The position numbers were made by a program, and so were the translations under genes. Below the pieces are notes generated by a model. It worked only from the letters and a program-made list of their open reading frames with translations, was not told where the DNA came from and made no database searches. From NCBI GenBank assembly GCA_963676165.1, contig OY781043.1:1488001-1552000 (forward strand): a DNA stretch of 64,000 bases, read 5' to 3'. Below, piece by piece: positions 16,746 through 26,608 of this stretch. How positions within the stretch are numbered: position 1 is the first letter of the stretch; every line of letters begins with the position of its first letter. The DNA is from JAQIBY01 sp963676165 (lineage in GTDB: Bacteria > Bacteroidota > Bacteroidia > Bacteroidales > ML635J-15).

Positions 16746-17762
16746 CTAATATCTGTCACAAGGAATTGTAATCTGTTTTAAATCGCTCACAAAATTGGTG
16801 TAAATAATAGAGAGCTCAAATGCTCCACGCATGTTTGTGGCTTGGCTTAGGCTAGAGATATTCATGTCGTAACTGATGCCAACGTCCACACCCATAATTC
16901 CAACACCTATCATTGCAACAAATGCATCGGTGGAGTGGAATTGTGTTCTAAGTTCAGCACCTGCATATACTTTATCAAGCAGTTCTTCAAGTGGAAATTT
17001 GTATCCTACTATGCCTCCAACTAAATAGTTTGATGCCGTTTTTTGATGATTGACATACAGATTAGGTTTGGCAAAAAACTTTTCTTTTAGAGGGATGTCT
17101 GCGTATGCATTCAGTGCGAATCGTGGAGGTAATTTTGCTTCTTCCCGAAGAAAGGACATGCTGGGATTATTGATATGAAAGGCTGTAAAACCAACAACCG
17201 GGATAATGTCATTGAAGTTGCTGGACCAAGCAATTCCTAAGTTGACATCTGCGTAATTGATGTTTTCATCCCATCCCTCAAGATAATTGGGCATGTTGGA
17301 ATCAAACACTCCGGATAAAGGATTGTATTGTCCTGGGAAAGTAAGTGGGTCAATATTGTACGAATGTATGGTATAACCTGCTTGAATTCCTGCAAAAATA
17401 TTATGCTCATTTATTTTGTGTTGATAGGATGCGGAAAGCATGATTTTGTTGGCGGTCAGGTTTGCTGCGCCACTTTGATCATTTAAAACATACACTCCTA
17501 AGCCTATGCTTCCTTTGCGAAGTTTAAACGGTTTGTCAAAACTTGCAGAAATTGTTGTAAAAGGAGTTCCTACTGCGCTCCACTGATTTCTGTAATTGTT
17601 TGCAAACCTCCAATTGCCATCGAACATCCCTGTATAAGCGGGATTGACAGACAAGGGAGTTTGGTTGAATTGTGAAAAATGCACATCCTGAGCATAGGTT
17701 TGGGTAAGACCTACGAATAAGAATAGCCACACAAAAGCATGAAATAAATGGTTTTTTAGCAT
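16746..17762 (-). CDS. PorP/SprF-family outer-membrane protein
   Basis: The 338-residue protein has a signal peptide cut near QTYA, then the family opening DVHFSQFNQTPLSVNPAYTG and alternating beta strands typical of a small barrel. The motifs RFANNYRNQW and DVGISYDMN near the C-terminus fit the PorP/SprF family (TIGR03519). Such proteins are needed for secretion or surface attachment of type B T9SS cargo. It is first in a three-gene operon with a PorE-like protein. It lies divergent, with 69 bp between, from a 1491-residue type B cargo gene, which is the obvious candidate client. Confidence 0.9.
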   Translation of the reverse strand: MLKNHLFHAFVWLFLFVGLTQTYAQDVHFSQFNQTPLSVNPAYTGMFDGNWRFANNYRNQWSAVGTPFTTISASFDKPFKLRKGSIGLGVYVLNDQSGAANLTANKIMLSASYQHKINEHNIFAGIQAGYTIHSYNIDPLTFPGQYNPLSGVFDSNMPNYLEGWDENINYADVNLGIAWSSNFNDIIPVVGFTAFHINNPSMSFLREEAKLPPRFALNAYADIPLKEKFFAKPNLYVNHQKTASNYLVGGIVGYKFPLEELLDKVYAGAELRTQFHSTDAFVAMIGVGIMGVDVGISYDMNISSLSQATNMRGAFELSIIYTNFVSDLKQITIPCDRY

Positions 17763-17783
17763 GTTGGTCTTTTATTTATTGTT

Positions 17784-17813
17784 CAAATATAGTATTTTTG
17801 TTTGTGTATCCAA
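17784..17813 (-). promoter_or_regulatory. Bacteroidota-type promoter for the PorP-PorE-lipase operon
   Basis: On the minus strand TTGG (17813-17810) is followed, with a 19-base spacer after TTG, by TATATTTG (17791-17784), an exact TAnnTTTG -7 box. The expected start site is about 15 bases before the ATG at 17762. Confidence 0.55.
17793..17800 (+). promoter_or_regulatory. Candidate -7 box for the PKD protein gene
   Basis: TATTTTTG is an exact TAnnTTTG match 31 bases before the ATG at 17832. No TTG lies at the right distance for the -33 box, so this is tentative. It overlaps the divergent promoter region. Confidence 0.35.
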
Positions 17814-17831
17814 TGACTAAAAACCAATAAT

Positions 17832-20800
17832 ATGCCATTAAAAAAGCGATTTTCTCTTTTAACTATTCTCTCTATTTTGAGTTTCGGGGCGCTTGTAGCC
17901 CAGCCTACAGCAAGTTTTACTGCAACTCCGGAAGCTGGTTGTGTGGGTGAAGTTGTGATTTTTCAGAATACATCAGATTTGTCTGGATGTAGTGGAAATG
18001 TGACATATGCCTGGAATTTTGATAACGGACAAACTTCTAGCCTTGAAAACCCACAAATTACTTTTACTGCATCTGGTGATTATGACGTTAGTTTAACAGT
18101 TACTTGTGATGAGGGTTTTGATACGCATGTGTTTACTGTAGAGATATTGCCGACTCCAGATGCGAGTTTTACCGTTGATGCATATATGGGATGTGGACCT
18201 CATACTGCACAATTTACCAATACGAGTACACAGGGAGGTGGTACAATTGATGATTATTACTGGACATTTGGGGATGGTGGTAGCGACTTAGTTGAAAATC
18301 CGGAACATACATATAGTACCCCTGGTAGTTTTTCGGTAGTACTTAAAGCAACCAATGCGAATGGTTGTTTTGATGTAATTGAGTTGCAAGATGTTATTCA
18401 GGTTTCTGATACTCCGTCAATTTCATTTTTTGTTTCTCCTCAATCACATTGTGAAGCTCCTGTGGATGTTTATTTCGACGTGGCTGTCAGTGTCTCTAAT
18501 GGTTTAGGATACACAATTAATTGGGATTTTGGCGATGGAAGTGCTTTAGGGACTGAAACAGATATGACACACTCATATACAAGTCAGGGTGATTTTGACG
18601 TGCAAGTTGCAGTGACAGACGATTATGGATGTCAACGCATTGTAGATAGTCTGGATTATATTCACATTCATCCTGTTATACCTGAATATCGGATATTTAA
18701 TTCGAGTTCTCAGGAAATTACAAATGGTGTAGTTTGTAAGGGCGAAACAACTTATTTTTCATGTGAGAATGATGGCTACAGTGTGCTTTGGGACTTTGGT
18801 GGAGGGATGACTTCTACCATTCCTGTTGCGAGTATTGCTTTTTCAAATTCAGGGACACAAAATATTTCAATGACTGTTGATCCGGGAGGCGAATGTGAGC
18901 AAACTGTAAACTTTAGTGTTGAGGTTGAAGATGCAACTCCTTCCTTTACCATGGATCCTTCAGATACTTTTGCGTGTAATCCTCCTTTGGATATTACTTT
19001 TACAAGCACTTCTTCTGTTGATGTGGATACATATTCTTGGTTATTTGGAGATGGTAATGGTTCAAGTTCTGAAAATCCAACCCATTCATATACTACGTAT
19101 GGCACGTTTTACCCTGCGCTAGAAATAACTTCCGTGAACGGATGTGTTGGTACATTTACGACTGGAGAAGTCATTATTCAGCGTCCAGATGCTGCTTTTA
19201 CTGTGGATACAACAGAAGGTTGTGTTGGATTAGAGGTGACTGGGACATACAGTGAAGGCACTGATCCTGCTGATATTACAAATTACAGTTGGGATTTTGC
19301 AGATGCAAGTCAGCCACCATTTGATGGAACAGCTGAAGAGTCTCATATATACAATACTTCAGGGGAATATTCCATTGAACTGACAGTGACAGATTTGAAT
19401 GGGTGCACAAATTCAAGTACACAGGATATTCAAGTTGGTGATCATCAAAATCCTCTTTTTGAATTTGAACCTCTCGATACTTACATCTGTCCAAAGGATA
19501 GTATAGACTTTACGACACTCTCAACTGTGATGGATTCCATTGATGAATTTGAGTGGCTGTTTGGCGACACACTCGAATGGCAATGGGGAACAGAAACAGG
19601 AGAAGAGTTGACAGATTTCCAATTTGATCAAGACACTGGGTGGATTCAAGTTGTGCATGTTGTCAATCATAATGGGTGTCGAGATTCCTTATTTATTGAT
19701 TCGCTTTTCTATGTTGGAGGACCAATTGTACATAATATTTCTACAACTCACGATTGTGATTTGGGAAATCAATATGTCTTTTATGTCGATCTACTCGAAG
19801 CCACAGAGTGGGATTGGGTCATAGAAAATGAATCTGGTGGATTGGTTGATCAATTCTTGAATACAACGGATAGTACATTGTCATTTACTTTTCCTGCAGA
19901 TGGCGAATATATGGTGCATGTAATTGCAAGCAACACTGATCATGGATGTGAATTTAAAGATTCTGTATCAGTTACTGTCTTACAACCTCAAGCTTTGTTT
20001 ACATTAGATATTTTAAATCCTTGTGCAGGTTTACCCCCTTATGGATTTGATGGAAGTAGTAGTATAAATGCAGAGCAATATTTTTGGGCTTTTGGCGATG
20101 GTGAAACCACCGAATGGTCAGATACACCAACCGCACAGCATACTTATAATCATGTGGGAGATGTGAATGTAACTTTGTATGTAATGGATGTCAATGGTTG
20201 TGAAGATTCATTGACACAAGTGTTGCATATTGTTGGACCTGAAATTGTACTCGATAATATTGTTGAAGTTGGATGTACTCCGTATGAATACAACTTGACA
20301 GGGACAGTCACTGCAGAAGATAATATTATTTTAATAGAGATTGAAATTGGAACTTGGGATACTGTAATGAATGTCTCGTCACTCGGTCAAATGGTTGTTC
20401 CTTTTGATGTGACAACCATACTTGGAGAGGAAGGAACATATGATATAACTATAACAGCGCGCACAAACAATTGTCCTGTCGGTAATACTGTGACTTGGGA
20501 AGACATGATAAGCCTAACCAGTATAGAGGCAGATTTTTCTGCCACTTCGGTGATTGAATGTTTGGGTGATGCAATTCAATTGAATTCAACAGAAACGAAT
20601 CCTGCTTATATTTACGATTGGGACTTTGGAGATGGGGAAACAAGCAATGAAATAAGCCCTGAACATACCTACGATGCACATGGAACATACACTGTGTCAT
20701 TAACAGTGTCTGATGCTTTAAGTGGTTGTGTTTCTGATATCACCATGACAGATTATATTGAAGTGCAGGAGGCATTTGTTGATTTTACGGTGACACCTAC

Positions 20801-22307
20801 GAGTGTCAACTGTCCGCCATTACAACCTGATATTATTAATAATGGTGCCGGATTGTATGGTACAACTTACACATGGTATCCTGGTAATGGTGGTGATCCT
20901 TCTCCTTTATTTGAACCAGATTTTTCCTATCTTGAGCCAGGTGAATATACCTTAACAGTACTTGCTGAAACATCCTATGGTTGTACTGCAGAAGCATCCG
21001 AACAGTTGAGCGTTTCTGGTCCTTCTGGAGAGCTTGTGGTTAGTGATAATCAGGTGTGTCTGCATGAATCCATCGATTTTGAAATTATAAATGGTGACGG
21101 GATAGATGCAATTGCGTGGACTTTTGGTGATGGAGCGGGTGCATCAGGAGAAACAGCAAGTCATGCATATAGCAGTATGCCTTCAACAGGTAATAGTTAT
21201 CCAGTTGTAGCAACTCTTACAGGAGATGGCTGTGATGTACCGTTCGATGTTGATATTTTAATATTTGATGTACATGCACAATTTTCATTGACAGATCCTG
21301 AAACCTCTGCATTTGTCGATACGTTCTCATGTAGTCCAATGGAGGTGTGTTTGATTGATATTTCCTCCGGTGATGACTTGTCTTACACCTGGACAATCGA
21401 AGGCATGCCTGGAACATATTCTACTGCTGATGTTGAGGATTTACTCTTTGTGAATACCATGCAATCCGATTCCGTTATTGATGTGACGCTTGCCATTGAA
21501 AATGCAACGGTTGGATGTGCTGATGATACTACCGTGCAATTAGTGGTCGGATACATTCCGGAACCAAATATTACCTCAGATACTGTGATTTGTCAGGATG
21601 ACAGTTTTAATTTGCATGCTGAAGGAGGTGGAACTTATTTATGGTATCCCGGTTTGTATTTGAGTGAAACTGAAATTGCCAATCCGGTTGTGTCACCAGA
21701 AGAAAGCATGACATATTATCTTACAGTGACAGGAAGCAACGGCTGTGTTGCTACTGACTCCATGTCTGTCGATATTCAGTTGCCAGTTGTTACAATGCTT
21801 GATCGTTTGGGAGACACAATTGTCATTGGAGAAAGTAGTCAGGTTATTGTAACTACAGATCAAGAAAATGCTGTGCTTACCTGGACGCCGGATTTAGCTA
21901 GTATTTCTTGCTTGGACTGCAATAATCCGATCTTTAATCCGGAAGATGATATCGAATACTACCTTAGTGTCAGCGATAGCTTGTCCTGTTTTACTGAGGA
22001 TTTCATCATAAATATAGTGGTTGAGGAGAAATTCACATTGGATGTTCCTTCGGCATTTACTCCTGAGGGACACGAAATAAACCGCGTGGTTTATGTCCGT
22101 GGATACGGTATTCGTAACCTTAAAGAGTTTACCATTTTTAATCGTTGGGGTGAAAAATTGTTTACGACCGACGATATCAACCAAGGGTGGGATGGATATT
22201 ACAATGGTAAATTACAAGCTGTAGATACTTATGTGTATTACGTTGAAGCTGAAATGTATGATGGTAGTGTTCAGACTAAAAAAGGGACTATCCTTCTTAT
22301 GCAGTAA
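17832..22307 (+). CDS. PKD-repeat surface protein with type B T9SS signal
   Basis: The 1491-residue protein has a signal peptide (cut after LVAQ, about residue 24) and about 15 tandem PKD/Ig-like domains of 80-100 residues. Typical PKD cores are WNFDNGQTSS, WTFGDGGSD, WLFGDGNGS, WAFGDGETTEW and WDFGDGETSNE, each followed by HxYxxxGxYxVxLxV. Paired cysteines near domain starts suggest disulfides. The last 90 residues, from VPSAFTPEGHEIN through FTIFNRWGEKLF and GWDGYYNGK, form a type B (CHU_C) T9SS sorting domain. It should be exported across the outer membrane and act as a surface filament or adhesin. It lies head-to-head with a PorP/SprF gene. No enzyme motif was seen. Confidence 0.9.
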   Translation: MPLKKRFSLLTILSILSFGALVAQPTASFTATPEAGCVGEVVIFQNTSDLSGCSGNVTYAWNFDNGQTSSLENPQITFTASGDYDVSLTVTCDEGFDTHVFTVEILPTPDASFTVDAYMGCGPHTAQFTNTSTQGGGTIDDYYWTFGDGGSDLVENPEHTYSTPGSFSVVLKATNANGCFDVIELQDVIQVSDTPSISFFVSPQSHCEAPVDVYFDVAVSVSNGLGYTINWDFGDGSALGTETDMTHSYTSQGDFDVQVAVTDDYGCQRIVDSLDYIHIHPVIPEYRIFNSSSQEITNGVVCKGETTYFSCENDGYSVLWDFGGGMTSTIPVASIAFSNSGTQNISMTVDPGGECEQTVNFSVEVEDATPSFTMDPSDTFACNPPLDITFTSTSSVDVDTYSWLFGDGNGSSSENPTHSYTTYGTFYPALEITSVNGCVGTFTTGEVIIQRPDAAFTVDTTEGCVGLEVTGTYSEGTDPADITNYSWDFADASQPPFDGTAEESHIYNTSGEYSIELTVTDLNGCTNSSTQDIQVGDHQNPLFEFEPLDTYICPKDSIDFTTLSTVMDSIDEFEWLFGDTLEWQWGTETGEELTDFQFDQDTGWIQVVHVVNHNGCRDSLFIDSLFYVGGPIVHNISTTHDCDLGNQYVFYVDLLEATEWDWVIENESGGLVDQFLNTTDSTLSFTFPADGEYMVHVIASNTDHGCEFKDSVSVTVLQPQALFTLDILNPCAGLPPYGFDGSSSINAEQYFWAFGDGETTEWSDTPTAQHTYNHVGDVNVTLYVMDVNGCEDSLTQVLHIVGPEIVLDNIVEVGCTPYEYNLTGTVTAEDNIILIEIEIGTWDTVMNVSSLGQMVVPFDVTTILGEEGTYDITITARTNNCPVGNTVTWEDMISLTSIEADFSATSVIECLGDAIQLNSTETNPAYIYDWDFGDGETSNEISPEHTYDAHGTYTVSLTVSDALSGCVSDITMTDYIEVQEAFVDFTVTPTSVNCPPLQPDIINNGAGLYGTTYTWYPGNGGDPSPLFEPDFSYLEPGEYTLTVLAETSYGCTAEASEQLSVSGPSGELVVSDNQVCLHESIDFEIINGDGIDAIAWTFGDGAGASGETASHAYSSMPSTGNSYPVVATLTGDGCDVPFDVDILIFDVHAQFSLTDPETSAFVDTFSCSPMEVCLIDISSGDDLSYTWTIEGMPGTYSTADVEDLLFVNTMQSDSVIDVTLAIENATVGCADDTTVQLVVGYIPEPNITSDTVICQDDSFNLHAEGGGTYLWYPGLYLSETEIANPVVSPEESMTYYLTVTGSNGCVATDSMSVDIQLPVVTMLDRLGDTIVIGESSQVIVTTDQENAVLTWTPDLASISCLDCNNPIFNPEDDIEYYLSVSDSLSCFTEDFIINIVVEEKFTLDVPSAFTPEGHEINRVVYVRGYGIRNLKEFTIFNRWGEKLFTTDDINQGWDGYYNGKLQAVDTYVYYVEAEMYDGSVQTKKGTILLMQ

Positions 22308-22359
22308 GGTCGATTAAGTGGGTAAATAGGCTTGGTGTATTATTCAATCCAAAAAATAA

Positions 22360-22393
22360 AAATACTCTGGGATTACTTTATTCCAGAGTATTT
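22360..22393. terminator. Bidirectional terminator between converging genes
   Basis: AAATACTCTGG and CCAGAGTATTT form an 11-bp stem around a 12-base loop. An A-run precedes it and a T-rich stretch follows it. It lies between the PKD protein and the convergent response regulator gene. Confidence 0.75.
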
Positions 22394-22410
22394 AATTTAT
22401 AGATTGTTGT

Positions 22411-22463
22411 CGCTTTTGGCATGAATTTTTGCTTTTCTTTTGCAAAAATCATGTCCAAAAGCG
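22411..22463. other. Long imperfect hairpin
   Basis: CGCTTTTGGCATGAATTTTTGC (22411-22432) faces its near reverse complement at 22442-22463, giving about 20 paired bases with two single-base bulges. No T-run follows on either strand. It lies 52 bp beyond the end of the response regulator gene and could protect its 3' end. Confidence 0.5.
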
Positions 22464-22514
22464 CGTTGACTAATGCAATGTATTTAAATAAAGCACTTTT
22501 TAGGATACATATTA

Positions 22515-23174
22515 TTAAACGATACCACTTTGGTAAGCAATTTTTGCAAGACCGATAGAGTTTCTTACTTCAAGTTTTTGGAGTAAGTTTCTTCTGTGAG
22601 TAGCAACAGTACCAGCCGAAATGTTAAGAGCAATCCCAATGTCTTCATTGGTTTCTTCGTTGGCAATGTGTTTCAGAATTTCTATTTCTCGCTTTGTTAA
22701 TCGTTGGACAATTTCTTGTGAAACAACTTTAGGTTTTGTTGTGGGTTCTTCCGATTTGTCCATCATACTCATCATAACAGAACTGGTTACTTCTTTTGAA
22801 AAGTAGGAGTTTCCATCGTAGACTCTTTGAATGGCTTTAAGAATTTCCGGTCCGCCAGCACTTTTTATTGTGTAACCGCTTGCTCCGGCAGTCAGCATTT
22901 TATGAATGGTATAATAATCTGATTGCATTGACAGAGCAATAATTTTAATGTCTGGATAGGTTTTATGGATTTGCATAGTTGTGCTTATCCCGTCCTGTTG
23001 TGGCATGACAACATCCATTAAAATGATGTCAACAGGATTTTCTTTGATGGCGTTGGCTACTTCTGATCCGTCGTGGCATTCTCCGGCTACTTTCATATTG
23101 AAGGTAGAGTCAATAATGGCTCGTAAACCTTCCCTCACTATTTTGTGGTCGTCAACAATAAGAATTTTAATCAT
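22515..23174 (-). CDS. NarL/FixJ-type response regulator
   Basis: The 219-residue protein has a receiver domain (1-120) with acidic pocket D8/D9, phospho-acceptor D54 in IILMDVVMPQQDG, S82 and K104. The C-terminal LuxR-type helix-turn-helix (about 150-215) contains LTKREIEILKHIANEETN and GTVATHRRNLLQKL. It should bind DNA when phosphorylated. No histidine kinase gene lies nearby, so it is an orphan here. The neighbours give no direct hint of its targets, and both adjacent genes are separated by normal intergenic gaps. Confidence 0.95.
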   Translation of the reverse strand: MIKILIVDDHKIVREGLRAIIDSTFNMKVAGECHDGSEVANAIKENPVDIILMDVVMPQQDGISTTMQIHKTYPDIKIIALSMQSDYYTIHKMLTAGASGYTIKSAGGPEILKAIQRVYDGNSYFSKEVTSSVMMSMMDKSEEPTTKPKVVSQEIVQRLTKREIEILKHIANEETNEDIGIALNISAGTVATHRRNLLQKLEVRNSIGLAKIAYQSGIV

Positions 23175-23327
23175 GGCTGTACATTTTTTCTTAAATATAC
23201 GGCTGTAACAAGGCCTCTGTCTACCGTAAAAATACTGGAAAGCCTCTTAAATCCGGTTAAGTGAAAATGCTGACGTTAATGAGTTTATGTTTCAGGATAA
23301 TCTGTGATAGGATCTCAGTGCTTTTCG

Positions 23328-23999
23328 CTAAAAATGAATTGTTTTTGTATTTGTCTGATTGGGGTGCATGTATTGAGTACTTCGAAAATATTCACTTCCG
23401 TCTTTATCGATAGTGTATTCAATCAAAACCTCATCATCACCTGCAACCATGTATGTGAGTACCGTGTCAATTGCACCGTAGAGTGTAATGAAATCTGACC
23501 CGGAACAGTCTGTACATTCAACCGGATAGTCACTCACACGAATGCGTATCTCGTCGCTTGGGTTCATTGGGAAAATCATATTGCGAATTGTGATTTCCAA
23601 GCTTGCATCTTTGATCATTGTTTCCTGAAAATCGTATGTACTTACATAATCTTTTGGTTCAAAAAGTATCGTTTTAGTGCGGTAATTTTCTCTGCTTATA
23701 ATTAATCTGTATTCGTAAGCTCTTATATTTTCAAATGAAAAGTCAAATTTACCATCACTGTCAGTTGTCGTGGTTCCTAAATTTTCCCAACTGGTAGCGT
23801 AAGAGCCTTGTGTCGCTTTTTTTACATCAAGTTGAACTTCGACATTGTCCAAGGTTTCAAGTTCTGGATATCCAATAACAAACCCTGAGACTTCATTCAT
23901 TTCCTCCTCTTTGCAGGAGTTGAGTCCAATGCCCATTAATAATAATGCAATAAAAACAAAACTTATTTGCCCTTTGGCGGATAACAATTTACCTTTCAT
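23328..23999 (-). CDS. Lipoprotein with carboxypeptidase-regulatory-like domain
   Basis: The 223-residue protein has a lipoprotein signal with cysteine at about residue 29 (GIGLNSCKEEE). A domain resembling CarboxypepD_reg follows (VSGFVIGYPELETLDNVEVQLD, TTDSDGKFDFSFENI, YRLIISRENYRTK), a beta sandwich common in Bacteroidota envelope proteins. The C-terminal half has more beta strands and a CTDC pair. No enzymatic residues were recognised. It is monocistronic, divergent from pepD with a gap of about 100 bp. The function is unknown. Confidence 0.8.
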   Translation of the reverse strand: MKGKLLSAKGQISFVFIALLLMGIGLNSCKEEEMNEVSGFVIGYPELETLDNVEVQLDVKKATQGSYATSWENLGTTTTDSDGKFDFSFENIRAYEYRLIISRENYRTKTILFEPKDYVSTYDFQETMIKDASLEITIRNMIFPMNPSDEIRIRVSDYPVECTDCSGSDFITLYGAIDTVLTYMVAGDDEVLIEYTIDKDGSEYFRSTQYMHPNQTNTKTIHF

Positions 24000-24097
24000 A
24001 ATTCAAGACTTTATGTAAAAATACGTTAAAAATTGGAATCTGGTTTTCATTTTGCGATCTTTTTCTTACATTCATGCCTGATTAAAAAAATAAAGTT

Positions 24098-25555
24098 ATG
24101 AGTGTATTATCACATTTGAAGCCAGAAAAAGTCTGGCAATATTTTGAAGATATTTGTCAAGTTCCTCGTCCTTCCAAGCAAGAGGATCAAATTATTGAGT
24201 TTTTGTTGGATTTTGCAAAAAAGCACAACCTAGAGGCAAAACGTGATGAAATTGGTAACGTTTTAATTAAAAAGCCTGCAAGTCCTGGGTATGAAAATCG
24301 TAAAACTGTTGTTCTGCAATCACATATGGACATGGTTTGTGAGAAAAACAAAGAGGTAGAATTTGACTTTAATAAAGATGCAATTCAACCAGTGATTGAT
24401 GGTGAGTGGGTGACTGCAAATGGAACTACTCTTGGTGCGGATGATGGGATAGGAGTTGCTGCTGAAATGGCACTTCTGACTGCAGATGATATCAAACATC
24501 CAGCATTGGAATGTTTGTTCACTGTGGATGAAGAAACTGGTTTAACAGGTGCTTTTGCATTGCAACCGGGCTTTTTTGAAGGTAAAATTCTTCTTAATCT
24601 TGATTCTGAAGATGAAGGGGAAATCTTTATCGGATGTGCAGGAGGTATTGATACTTTAGCTGGTTTCGATTATAAAAAACGTGAAGTCCCTGAGGGACAT
24701 AAAGCAATACGTTTAACTGTCAATGGTCTTAAAGGTGGACATAGTGGTGATGAAATCGATAAAGGTTTAGGTAATTCAAATAAAATTTTGAATCGCTTCC
24801 TTTTGGATATGCAGGAAAAATTCGGAATGCGCCTTGCTCATTTTGATGGTGGAAATATGCGTAATGCAATTCCTCGTGAAGCGTTTGCTGTCATTACAGT
24901 GCCTTCAAAGAATATCGATTCTGTTATTGAGGAATATGAAGCATTTGGCAAAGCATTATTTAATGAATACCATATTATTGAGCCGGGGATTAATTTTGTG
25001 AGCGAAAAAGTGGATACTCCAGAATTTGTAATCAATAAGTCTGTGCAACGTGAGTTATTGTTGGCTATTTATGCTTGTCCTCATGGAGTGCATAGATGGA
25101 GTCCTGCGATTCCGGGCTTTGTAGAAACATCAACAAATTTGGCAAGTGTTAAATTTAAAAATGATAAAATTGAAGTGGTGACAAGTCAACGTTCATCCTT
25201 AGAATCAGGAAAAGCTGATATCAGAGATATGGTGGCTTCTGTTTTCCATTTGGCTGGTGCTGATGTGAAACATACTGATGGTTATCCAGGCTGGGAACCA
25301 AAACCAGATTCTGAAATTTTGAAAGTTGCTGAAGCATCTTACAAACGTTTGTTTGATAAAGATCCTGTTGTTCGGGCTATTCATGCAGGTTTAGAGTGCG
25401 GACTGTTCCTTGAGAAATATCCATATTTGGATATGATTTCTTTCGGACCTCAGCTCAGAGATGTCCATTCACCAGATGAGCGCATTGAAATTCGTACTGT
25501 TGATATGTGGTGGAAACATCTACTTGATATTCTCGAGCACTTCCCTGAAAAATAA
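24098..25555 (+). CDS. pepD: Aminoacyl-histidine dipeptidase (M20 family, PepD)
   Basis: The 485-residue protein matches PepD, a cytoplasmic zinc dipeptidase that cuts Xaa-His and other dipeptides. The metal and catalytic motifs of the M20 family are present: SHMDMVCEKN (His and Asp), GADDGIGVAA (bridging Asp), DEETGLTGA (general-base Glu and metal Glu) and LDSEDEGEIFIG. A dimerisation (lid) domain occupies about residues 200-390, including KGGHSGDEIDKG, and a late histidine occurs in DVHSPDE. No signal peptide is present. It is a single gene with a strong terminator directly downstream, and looks like a housekeeping function. Confidence 0.95.
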   Translation: MSVLSHLKPEKVWQYFEDICQVPRPSKQEDQIIEFLLDFAKKHNLEAKRDEIGNVLIKKPASPGYENRKTVVLQSHMDMVCEKNKEVEFDFNKDAIQPVIDGEWVTANGTTLGADDGIGVAAEMALLTADDIKHPALECLFTVDEETGLTGAFALQPGFFEGKILLNLDSEDEGEIFIGCAGGIDTLAGFDYKKREVPEGHKAIRLTVNGLKGGHSGDEIDKGLGNSNKILNRFLLDMQEKFGMRLAHFDGGNMRNAIPREAFAVITVPSKNIDSVIEEYEAFGKALFNEYHIIEPGINFVSEKVDTPEFVINKSVQRELLLAIYACPHGVHRWSPAIPGFVETSTNLASVKFKNDKIEVVTSQRSSLESGKADIRDMVASVFHLAGADVKHTDGYPGWEPKPDSEILKVAEASYKRLFDKDPVVRAIHAGLECGLFLEKYPYLDMISFGPQLRDVHSPDERIEIRTVDMWWKHLLDILEHFPEK

Positions 25556-25575
25556 ATGGGAATATATAGAAATTG

Positions 25576-25601
25576 AAAAGGCGGGATTTCCCGCCTTTTT
25601 T
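25576..25601. terminator. Intrinsic terminator shared by pepD and the converging PorP/SprF gene
   Basis: GGCGGG (25580-25585), a 4-base loop and CCCGCC (25590-25595) form a GC-rich stem with A-run before and T-run after. The symmetry lets it work for both strands. Confidence 0.9.
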
Positions 25602-25624
25602 GATGTATAGTATTTTGTTAAAGT

Positions 25625-26536
25625 CTAAAAGAAGCTTCTACCACGTCTTACTCTTTCACCAACGTTGATTCCAAGAACAATCTCTTGAGATCCAATTGTG
25701 TAGCTTGACAAATCACTGAATGTGAAGTCATAAGCATAGCCAAAGTAGTAATTGTCGATTTTTAATCCTATTGCAGCAATGAATGCGTCATTCGGTCTAA
25801 TACTGAAGGCTGCCCAATAATCATCGTTGTAATAAAATTTTAAATTCAAATCAATTTGTGGTTTTATTGTTTCAATGGATTTCACTAGAATTGAAGGTTC
25901 AATATCCACCATTGGAGTATTTCTAAATTCAAAACGGTAACTACCAAAAAGAAAATAGTGTCTTACCATAATATTATCGTCCAAATTTTGGTTGATTTTT
26001 AATTTGGATTGGAACAAATGAGCTGCACTAATCCCTGCAGCATATTTTGGTCCGTAAACATAAGCACCAAATGTTGCATCAGGGACAAAGGTTTTTTCGA
26101 TTTGGTAGGAGATTGAATTGTCATCCGGATTTGTCAGTGTGAAAAAGCGTTGGTCCATTTTATATTGGAAGCCCAAAGCAGATAGTCCGAGTGAGATACG
26201 ATTTAAACGATTGATGTAGAAGTGGTACGCATAGGTAACTTGTACACCTGTGTGACTTGTTGGGCCAAAATTGTCGTTGAAAATAATTCCACCTAATCCA
26301 ACAACATCATTTTCGAGCATCATGTGTCCACTGACTACCTGAGTTGAAGGTGAGTCTTTAATTCCTAGCCACTGTTTGTGAACACTAAGCTTAACTGGAG
26401 CATATTCTTTTGATCCAGCAACAGCAGGATTAATGTAATACGTATTCATCAAATACTGACTGTATAAAGGCAGTTGCTGGCCTAGGGAATATAGACTGGC
26501 AAACACAATCGGTAATAATAGTAGAAATTTTCTCAT
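25625..26536 (-). CDS. PorP/SprF-family outer-membrane protein
   Basis: The 303-residue protein has a signal peptide cut near SLGQ. The mature start QLPLYSQYLMNTYYINPAVAGS is the family signature, followed by KLSVHKQWLGI and repeated beta strands, ending with DNYYFGYAYDFTFSDLSSY. It is closely similar to the upstream neighbour (26609-27541), evidently by duplication. It is the last gene after the 4569-residue type B adhesin and should help that protein reach the surface. The gap to the previous gene is 72 bp; a terminator follows at 25576-25601. Confidence 0.9.
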   Translation of the reverse strand: MRKFLLLLPIVFASLYSLGQQLPLYSQYLMNTYYINPAVAGSKEYAPVKLSVHKQWLGIKDSPSTQVVSGHMMLENDVVGLGGIIFNDNFGPTSHTGVQVTYAYHFYINRLNRISLGLSALGFQYKMDQRFFTLTNPDDNSISYQIEKTFVPDATFGAYVYGPKYAAGISAAHLFQSKLKINQNLDDNIMVRHYFLFGSYRFEFRNTPMVDIEPSILVKSIETIKPQIDLNLKFYYNDDYWAAFSIRPNDAFIAAIGLKIDNYYFGYAYDFTFSDLSSYTIGSQEIVLGINVGERVRRGRSFF

Positions 26537-26608
26537 AGTATGGTTTTTTGCAGTATAAAACTACGACTTTTTTTTCAATATTAACAAAAAAATTACAGGA
26601 CACAAAAT

